Shown piece after piece: positions 14,243 to 18,953 of a stretch of DNA of 18,953 bases. A model generated the notes under the pieces. That model was not told the origin of the DNA. It ran no database searches and saw only the letters and a program-made list of their open reading frames with translations. The position numbers and the translations under genes were made by a program. The stretch's first letter is position 1. Each line of letters begins with the position of its first letter. Source of the DNA: Betaproteobacteria bacterium (GTDB lineage: Bacteria; Pseudomonadota; Gammaproteobacteria; Burkholderiales; Burkholderiaceae_C); the NCBI GenBank assembly GCA_005882155.1, contig VBCQ01000197.1, positions 1-18,953 of the forward strand, written 5' to 3'.

Positions 14243-15262
14243 CTACTTGTATTCGATCAGCTTGCCGCGCTGACCGCGAGAGCGGTTCAGCCAATAGGTG
14301 GCGACGCCCACCGCCTCGGGGAAACTCGACAGCACCATGAAGCTGGCCCACAGCCAGTTCGCCGATGGCTCGGCGCCGCGTGCCTTCCAGGCCATGCGCA
14401 AGATGCGCAGCGGATAAACGGCGACCAACGCGAGCCACGCGGGATGGATCGCGGCCATCGCGATCAGCGCCGCCGGCAGCGCCATGCCCCACGCGACAAC
14501 GCGGCGCAGCCGGCCCTTGTCGCGTGCCGACGAGGCAGCGCCATGCAGCGCCAAACCCTCCGCCAGCGCATGACCGCCGCGCACCGCGCGACGCCACCAT
14601 TGGCCGAAGCGCGTCATCGCAGCGTCGTGCCAGGCCATGTCGTCGGCGATGCGCCAGACGCGATCACCGCGCGCGCGGATTCGCAGGCACAACTCGGGCT
14701 CCTCGCCGGCAATCAGGCTCTCGCGAAAGCCGCCAACGGCAGCGAACACATCGCTGCGCATCATCACGATGCCGCCGCAGGCATCGGTCTCGCCGACCGC
14801 GCGATTCCATTCGATGTCGCACAAGCGGTTGTAGATCGATCGCTCGGGAAAGCGCTCGCGCAGCCGGCCGCAAACGCAAGCGACATCGGGCTGGTGATCC
14901 AGAAAATCGCTCGCAACGCGAAGCCACCCCGGCGCGACTTCGCAGTCGCCGTCGACGAACTGCACGAAACGCGACGCCGGCGACAGCTCGCGCAGGCGCG
15001 CAAACCCCGCGTTGCGTCCGCGCGCTGCTGTGAACGGAGTACTCATGTCGAGCGCGACCACGTCGACACCGACGCTGCGCGCCCACTCGACCGAGCCATC
15101 GGTCGAGCCCGAGTCGACGTAGACGACCGCAGCAGCTGCGCCTCGCACGGAAGCCAGGCAGCGCTTCAAGCGGTCGCCTTCGTTGCGGCCGATGACGACG
15201 ACGCCGCATGGCACGGGCAAGGCAGCGATCGAAGTCTCGGCTGAAGCGGAATCGCGAGTCAT
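14243..15262 (-). CDS. Glycosyltransferase family 2 with C-terminal membrane segment
   Basis: The protein has 339 residues from the ATG at 15262. GVVVIGRNEGDRLKRCLASV opens the GT-A domain. It is followed by VVYVDSGSTDGS, AARGRNAGFARL, FVQFVDGDCE with the metal-binding D104-G-D106, GGIVMMRSDVFAAVGGF and AGEEPELCLRIRARG with the probable catalytic acids. Hydrophobic segments near the C-terminus (WGMALPAALIAMAAIHPAWL and nearby) suggest membrane attachment. It should add a sugar to the lipid-linked glycan at the cytosolic face. A longer frame to 15580 would overlap the divergent acyltransferase and is not family-like. It faces the acyltransferase at 14235 and diverges from the one at 15416. Confidence 0.92.
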   Translation of the reverse strand: MTRDSASAETSIAALPVPCGVVVIGRNEGDRLKRCLASVRGAAAAVVYVDSGSTDGSVEWARSVGVDVVALDMSTPFTAARGRNAGFARLRELSPASRFVQFVDGDCEVAPGWLRVASDFLDHQPDVACVCGRLRERFPERSIYNRLCDIEWNRAVGETDACGGIVMMRSDVFAAVGGFRESLIAGEEPELCLRIRARGDRVWRIADDMAWHDAAMTRFGQWWRRAVRGGHALAEGLALHGAASSARDKGRLRRVVAWGMALPAALIAMAAIHPAWLALVAVYPLRILRMAWKARGAEPSANWLWASFMVLSSFPEAVGVATYWLNRSRGQRGKLIEYK

Positions 15263-15342
15263 TCTTGTCGGAAGATGGATGTGATTTGCTGCCAACAAAG
15301 GCCGACATTGTCGCCGCTCGGTATGCCCACCGCAGCGCCGGC

Positions 15343-15359
15343 GCACCATCACATGGTGC
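15343..15359. promoter_or_regulatory. Perfect dyad between divergent GT2 and acyltransferase genes
   Basis: GCACCAT (15343-15349) and ATGGTGC (15353-15359) flank a 3-base spacer. The dyad sits 57 bp before the GTG start of the acyltransferase and 81 bp before the GT2 start, a plausible operator position. Confidence 0.35.
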
Positions 15360-15400
15360 ACACTCGGCGGGCTCGCGATCGAGCGGTACAGGCCAACCTC

Positions 15401-15407
15401 GGAGAGG
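15401..15407 (+). promoter_or_regulatory. Ribosome binding site supporting a GTG start at 15416
   Basis: GGAGAGG lies 8 bases before GTG at 15416. ATG at 15494 lacks such a site, and ATG at 15275 would lie close to the divergent GT2 start and add poorly conserved sequence. Confidence 0.6.
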
Positions 15408-15415
15408 ATTCGCCG

Positions 15416-16555
15416 GTGACAGACGAGGCAGCTGCAAGCGAAGAGACGACGCCTCACGTAGCGGCGGTCGGCGCTGCCGCCGCGCGCACGCCAATGACGA
15501 TCGCCGACTTCGCGGTCAGCCGCGACAACAATTTCAACCTGATCCGCTTTCGTGCCGCGTCTGCGGTTCTCGTGAGCCACAGCTACGCGTTGTCGACCGG
15601 TGACCCGAAGACCGAGCCGTTGCGAGCATGGCTGGGTTTTTCGGCCGGCGACATCGCAGTCGACGTGTTCTTCCTGACCAGCGGATTTCTCGTCGCCGGC
15701 AGCCTGTTCTCACGCCGCAGCGTCTTCAGTTTCGCGCTCGCGCGAGCGCTGCGGATTTATCCCGCGATGCTCGTCTCGGTCGCGCTGACCGTGCTGATCG
15801 TTGGCATGTGGTTCTCATCATCGGCAGCGACATCATTCATCACGAACTCCGACACCTGGCGCTACATCTGGAAGAACGCCACGCTGGTCTTTGGCATCGC
15901 GTACAAGCTTCCGGGCGCCTTCGAACATGCGCCAAGCGGCGTTGCCGTGAACGGCTCGTTGTGGTCATTGCCGTACGAGCTGACCATGTACGGCGTGCTC
16001 GCTGCGGCGTGGCTGGGACTGGCCACGCTGAGGCTCCAACCCGAGAAGCGGTTCAGCGGCGTCGTGACCTGCATCTTCCTGACGGCCGTGAGCGTGGAAC
16101 TCCTCGGGTTAACGGTGCCCAGAATCTCCGCGCTGGCGTGGCACCTCACCGCGATGTTCTTCGCCGGCAGCTCGCTGTACGCGTTCAGGCGCCGAGTTCC
16201 GCTCGATGCTCGACTCTTCGCAGTGCTGCTGCTCGCGCTGGCCGCGTCGTCGATGAGCAAGGGCGCGTTCGCAGTCGTCTATCTCTTCAGCCTGCCCTAT
16301 CTCGTGATTTATCTCGCCTACGTGCCTGGCGGCGTGCTGCGCCGCTTCAACCGGCTCGGCGACTACTCCTACGGCATCTACATCTACGCGTTCCCGGTGC
16401 AGCAGATGCTCGCGGCGTCAGCGCCCGGTATTCGGCCTCTGCAGATGCTGGCAGCTTCGTTTCCCATCACGTTGCTGCTGGCGATCGCTTCGTGGCATTC
16501 GGTCGAAAAGCGAGCGTTGGCACTGAAAAAGCTCGATCGAGCAACACGTCACTGA
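15416..16555 (+). CDS. Acyltransferase-3 family protein (O-acyltransferase)
   Basis: The protein has 379 residues from the GTG at 15416. After an Ala/Glu-rich N-terminus of about 40 residues the domain starts at FNLIRFRAASAVLVSHSYAL. It continues with IAVDVFFLTSGFLVAGSLFSR, FALARALRIYPAMLVSV, NGSLWSLPYELTMYG and GDYSYGIYIYAFPVQQML, all at the places expected for acyltransferase-3 proteins. About ten membrane helices are present. Role: transfer of an acyl group, probably acetyl, to a glycan at the inner membrane. It is the fourth membrane acyltransferase here and differs clearly in sequence from the others, which suggests a separate acceptor position or acyl donor. Its last 7 bp overlap the end of the convergent polymerase gene. 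Confidence 0.92.
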   Translation: MTDEAAASEETTPHVAAVGAAAARTPMTIADFAVSRDNNFNLIRFRAASAVLVSHSYALSTGDPKTEPLRAWLGFSAGDIAVDVFFLTSGFLVAGSLFSRRSVFSFALARALRIYPAMLVSVALTVLIVGMWFSSSAATSFITNSDTWRYIWKNATLVFGIAYKLPGAFEHAPSGVAVNGSLWSLPYELTMYGVLAAAWLGLATLRLQPEKRFSGVVTCIFLTAVSVELLGLTVPRISALAWHLTAMFFAGSSLYAFRRRVPLDARLFAVLLLALAASSMSKGAFAVVYLFSLPYLVIYLAYVPGGVLRRFNRLGDYSYGIYIYAFPVQQMLAASAPGIRPLQMLAASFPITLLLAIASWHSVEKRALALKKLDRATRH

Positions 16556-18108
16556 GAAGCCAGGTGGCCACTGTCGCGCGCATCGGCACGCGACCAGGCG
16601 TGCACACCGGAAGGCGAGTTCGAGCTGTCCAAACTCTGCGACGATGGCACCACCGTTTCGGACAGCCGCAGGTACGCTGCCGTTAGTCCCGCCAGCGCAA
16701 AGTAGAGGTACGGGATGCTGAGGTAGTTGCTCGCCGTGGCGATGATCAGCAAGTTGCCCAGGATGCACGCGACAAGGCTCGCACCCATCATCGAGAAAGC
16801 TGGATCGACGTCGAGCAAGCGCCGCGCCGCCTTGATGCACTTCATCGCGAGCAAGCCGAAGACTCCGACAAACAGGCCAAGGCCGACCAAGCCGTATCCC
16901 AGCGCGATGACCGCATAGGTGTTGACGATGTCGATGATGCCTTGGCCTTGGCGCAGCTCTTCCATGTAGTTCGAGAAGTACGGCGTGCCCAGCACCGGGT
17001 TCTGCTGGACCAGAAGCCAGGTGACTTCGGCCAAGCGTTGCCGATAGCCGATGGTCTCTTCGTTGAGGTTGCCCACGAACGGCAGGAACGCGATGACTTT
17101 GTCCGCATAGGGACTGGCGAGCACGATGCCGCCGACCACGACCAACGCGGCAATGGCCTTGATCGATCGGCTTAGCCCGTTCGGTCCCAGCGCGAAGAAC
17201 GACAGCACGACGAGCAGCGCACCCAGCCAGGGTCCACGCGCAAGGGTCAGCAACGCGAGCCAGCGCCAGCCGCGCGAAGCCACCAGGCTTTGCAGGAACA
17301 GCCAGAACCCCAACGCGATGGCCATCGCGTAACCGAGCACGATCGAGTGCCCGGCGGTGACTTGGGCGCGAAGGTAGTCACCGCGCATGAGGTAGCCGAG
17401 CATGGGATCCGTGCCCCATCGCTCCTCGAGGCCTGCGTAGAGGATCCAGCCGCGCACGAATTCGCTGAGCGCGAGCGGCACCAGCACGATGAGCGACAAC
17501 ACGAACGCTGCCATCGCGTCGATCATCGCTTCGCGGGTTCGACATAGGCGGCTGACGACGAAGTAAGGCAGCAGGACGTCGATGCACAGCTCGACGACGT
17601 GACGCATGTTCGCGGTCGCCGACTGGAACGGAATCAGCAGCAGCGTCTGCCAGATCACGAACAGCACGAGCAAGGTGTCTGCCATGATGAAACGGCGCCG
17701 CACCCCCTGCTCGCGGTCGGCTGCCTGAGCCGCAATGAGTCCGGGGATCGCGGGCAGCAACAGCACCAGCGACAGCAAGCGCAGATGGTCGACGGCGATG
17801 ACGTATTTGACGATCCCGAAGCCGGTCAGGAACACGCGAATCGGCGGCACCGCAAGCAACAGAAAGAGGTACAGCGCAGCGGGGTTCGAGTCCTTCCTGC
17901 CGCCATAGGCAATCAACAGCGCAGCGACGGCCGTGTAGGGCCAGAACTCGGGAATCAGAAACGCGGCCAGCGTCAGCGCGATCCACAGGTTGCGTCGCAC
18001 CGCGAAGTCGCTCTCCGACATGAACTTCGTGAACAGCGGCTTCGCCAGCGCGAACATGATCGGCGTGAGAATCATCACGATGATCAAGGCTTTGAAGTGA
18101 AAAGGCAT
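16549..18108 (-). CDS. O-antigen polymerase/ligase family membrane protein (Wzy/WaaL-like)
   Basis: The protein has 519 residues from the ATG at 18108, with about twelve membrane helices. The family region includes GHSIVLGYAMAIALGFWLF, then LTLARGPWLGALLVVLSFF with the conserved Arg-Gly. A periplasmic loop follows with RLAEVTWLLVQQNPVLGTPYF and NTYAVIALGYGLVGLGLF, the arrangement of the Wzy_C/O-antigen ligase family. It would act on undecaprenyl-linked glycan at the periplasmic face, either polymerising repeat units or ligating the glycan to an acceptor; sequence alone does not separate the two. Starting further upstream (18315) would add an Arg-rich stretch before the first helix, which is unlikely. 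It diverges from the flippase gene. Confidence 0.88.
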   Translation of the reverse strand: MPFHFKALIIVMILTPIMFALAKPLFTKFMSESDFAVRRNLWIALTLAAFLIPEFWPYTAVAALLIAYGGRKDSNPAALYLFLLLAVPPIRVFLTGFGIVKYVIAVDHLRLLSLVLLLPAIPGLIAAQAADREQGVRRRFIMADTLLVLFVIWQTLLLIPFQSATANMRHVVELCIDVLLPYFVVSRLCRTREAMIDAMAAFVLSLIVLVPLALSEFVRGWILYAGLEERWGTDPMLGYLMRGDYLRAQVTAGHSIVLGYAMAIALGFWLFLQSLVASRGWRWLALLTLARGPWLGALLVVLSFFALGPNGLSRSIKAIAALVVVGGIVLASPYADKVIAFLPFVGNLNEETIGYRQRLAEVTWLLVQQNPVLGTPYFSNYMEELRQGQGIIDIVNTYAVIALGYGLVGLGLFVGVFGLLAMKCIKAARRLLDVDPAFSMMGASLVACILGNLLIIATASNYLSIPYLYFALAGLTAAYLRLSETVVPSSQSLDSSNSPSGVHAWSRADARDSGHLASQ

Positions 18109-18119
18109 GAGCTGATCCG

Positions 18120-18180
18120 GCAAGGGCTGACGCCCGGTAAACTCCCGCACTCGCCGTGCCACGAGTGGCGCGGCCCTTGC
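18120..18180. repeat. Nested inverted repeats between divergent polymerase and flippase genes
   Basis: GCAAGGGC (18120-18127) is the exact reverse complement of GCCCTTGC (18173-18180). Inside it, CACTCG (18148-18153) pairs with CGAGTG (18062 + 100 = 18162-18167). The region is the 144-bp gap that must carry both promoters, so an operator or leader structure is possible. Confidence 0.4.
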
Positions 18181-18252
18181 AGCCGCTGTTGGAGTGCGCT
18201 CCGCGGTGGCTCTGCACGAGCTCGCAACTTTACAACGCCGGGGCACGCCCTC

Positions 18253-18953
18253 TTGACTGACCGTGGTTTGAAACAGCGCTTCTTGCGCGCTGCGGGTTGG
18301 ACCCTGGTCGGCCACGGGCTCGCGCAGGTCATACGCCTCGCGAGCAACCTCGTGCTGACGCGCCTGCTCGCGCCCGAGCTGTATGGCGTGATGTCGGTTG
18401 GCTACGTCGTGATCACCGGCTTGTGGATGTTCTCCGACCTGGGCTTAAGCTCGGGTGCGATTCAGAATCGACGCGGCGACGACCCGCTGTTCCTCAATGT
18501 CAGCTGGGTCGTGCAGATCGGCCGCGGCGTCGTGATCACGCTCGCCGCACTGCTGTTCGCACTCGGCGTCGGTTGGGTGCAGAGCGCCGGCTGGATGCCG
18601 GCGCGATCGGTCTATGCCGATCCGCAAGTGCCGATGCTGATCGTCGTGGTGTCGGCCTACGGCATCATCTCGGGCTTCGAGTCGACGCGAACGACCTGGG
18701 CACGGCGCAAGCTGTCGCTCGGCCGACTCACGCAGATCGATCTCGCTTGCCAGATCGCGACCACGATCTTCCAGCTGATCTGGGCGGTGATTGCGCCGTC
18801 GCTGTGGACGCTGGCCGGCGGCTGGCTGTTCGGCGCCGCGCTGAAAGCCGTGCTGACGCACACCGTGTTGCCGGGTCCGCCGAATCGAATCGAATGGGAC
18901 CGCACCGCGTTCCGCGAGGTGTTCGATTTCGGCAAGTGGGTCTTCTTGTCGTC
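18253..18953 (+). CDS. Wzx-type oligosaccharide flippase (MOP/PST superfamily), 3'-truncated by the window
   Basis: The frame is open to the right edge; 233 codons are visible, about half of the usual 450-500. The start is probably TTG at 18253. The text begins LTDRGLKQRFLRAAGWTLVGHGL, and the first helices carry NLVLTRLLAPELYGVMSVGYVV and FSDLGLSSGAIQN, the signature of polysaccharide-biosynthesis flippases. Next come DPLFLNVSWVVQIGRG and ISGFESTRTTWARRKLSLGRLT. At least five hydrophobic segments are visible. It would flip the lipid-linked repeat unit across the inner membrane for the Wzy-like protein encoded divergently. The ribosome site is weak (GC-rich, no clear AGGAG). TTG at 18268 is an alternative start. 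Confidence 0.88.
   Translation, partial: MTDRGLKQRFLRAAGWTLVGHGLAQVIRLASNLVLTRLLAPELYGVMSVGYVVITGLWMFSDLGLSSGAIQNRRGDDPLFLNVSWVVQIGRGVVITLAALLFALGVGWVQSAGWMPARSVYADPQVPMLIVVVSAYGIISGFESTRTTWARRKLSLGRLTQIDLACQIATTIFQLIWAVIAPSLWTLAGGWLFGAALKAVLTHTVLPGPPNRIEWDRTAFREVFDFGKWVFLS

Noticed and set aside
14102..15244. Plus-strand open frame of 380 codons
   Set aside because: Antisense to a GT2 gene with all expected motifs; the translated text is His/Arg/Ala-rich with no family pattern.
15263..15580. N-terminal extension of the minus-strand GT2 gene
   Set aside because: The extra 106 residues are Arg-rich, overlap the divergent acyltransferase, and precede a natural ATG next to the domain start.
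18109..18315. N-terminal extension of the polymerase/ligase gene
   Set aside because: Adds an Arg/Ala-rich segment and overlaps the start of the flippase; the first membrane helix follows the ATG at 18108.
1..18953. CRISPR array, insertion sequence, tRNA or rRNA genes
   Set aside because: No regularly spaced repeats, transposase motifs or tRNA/rRNA signatures were seen on either strand.

Overview
The window is high-GC DNA (by eye well above 60 %) from a Gram-negative bacterium, most likely a betaproteobacterium of the Burkholderiales or Rhodocyclales type. The best taxonomic hint is a complete PEP-CTERM protein with a Pro-Glu-Pro motif, one hydrophobic helix and a terminal Arg cluster. Other hints are the Wzx/Wzy-type polysaccharide genes, a lipobox lipoprotein, and long spurious antisense frames typical of GC-rich coding DNA. 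This assignment is inference; no rRNA or other marker gene is present.

Layout. (1) 3-2969: the 3' part of a non-ribosomal peptide synthetase, ordered A (C-terminal part)-PCP-C-PCP-TE. Its last module has no adenylation domain. (2) 2969-2999: a bidirectional terminator, followed by a convergent PEP-CTERM gene whose ectodomain carries Cys and Gln motifs resembling thioester domains. (3) 3631-4350: 720 bp without a convincing gene but rich in inverted and direct repeats. (4) 4351-6656: an FN3 lipoprotein and a secreted right-handed beta-helix protein, ended by a strong hairpin with an alternative fold. (5) 6862-8943: a 2-oxoglutarate/Fe(II) oxygenase and a polytopic acyltransferase. (6) 9861 to 8953, minus strand: a SAM methyltransferase broken by an in-frame amber codon. 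(7) 9999-14235: a tight plus-strand run of GT2, GT4 and two acyltransferase-3 genes. (8) 14243-15262 (minus) a GT2, 15416-16555 (plus) an acyltransferase, 16549-18108 (minus) a Wzy/WaaL-type polymerase or ligase, and 18253 to the right edge (plus) a Wzx-type flippase.

From about 4.3 kb onward the genes read as the assembly and decoration end of a surface or exopolysaccharide locus. Three glycosyltransferases would build a repeat unit on a lipid carrier, the flippase would move it across the inner membrane, and the O-antigen polymerase/ligase family protein would polymerise or transfer it. Four different membrane acyltransferases, one methyltransferase (possibly dead) and one oxygenase would decorate it. 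The beta-helix protein could bind or cut the polymer outside the cell. No sugar-nucleotide synthesis gene, initiating glycosyl-1-phosphate transferase, exosortase or export channel lies in the window, so the locus must extend beyond it or rely on genes elsewhere.

The NRPS end is separated from the polysaccharide genes by a terminator and an oppositely oriented gene. A functional link between the two is possible but not shown. The most unusual points are the A-less C-PCP-TE terminus, the thioester-like motifs in the PEP-CTERM protein, the Gln-to-amber position in the methyltransferase, the crowding of acyltransferases, and the repeat-rich non-coding block at 3.8-4.1 kb.
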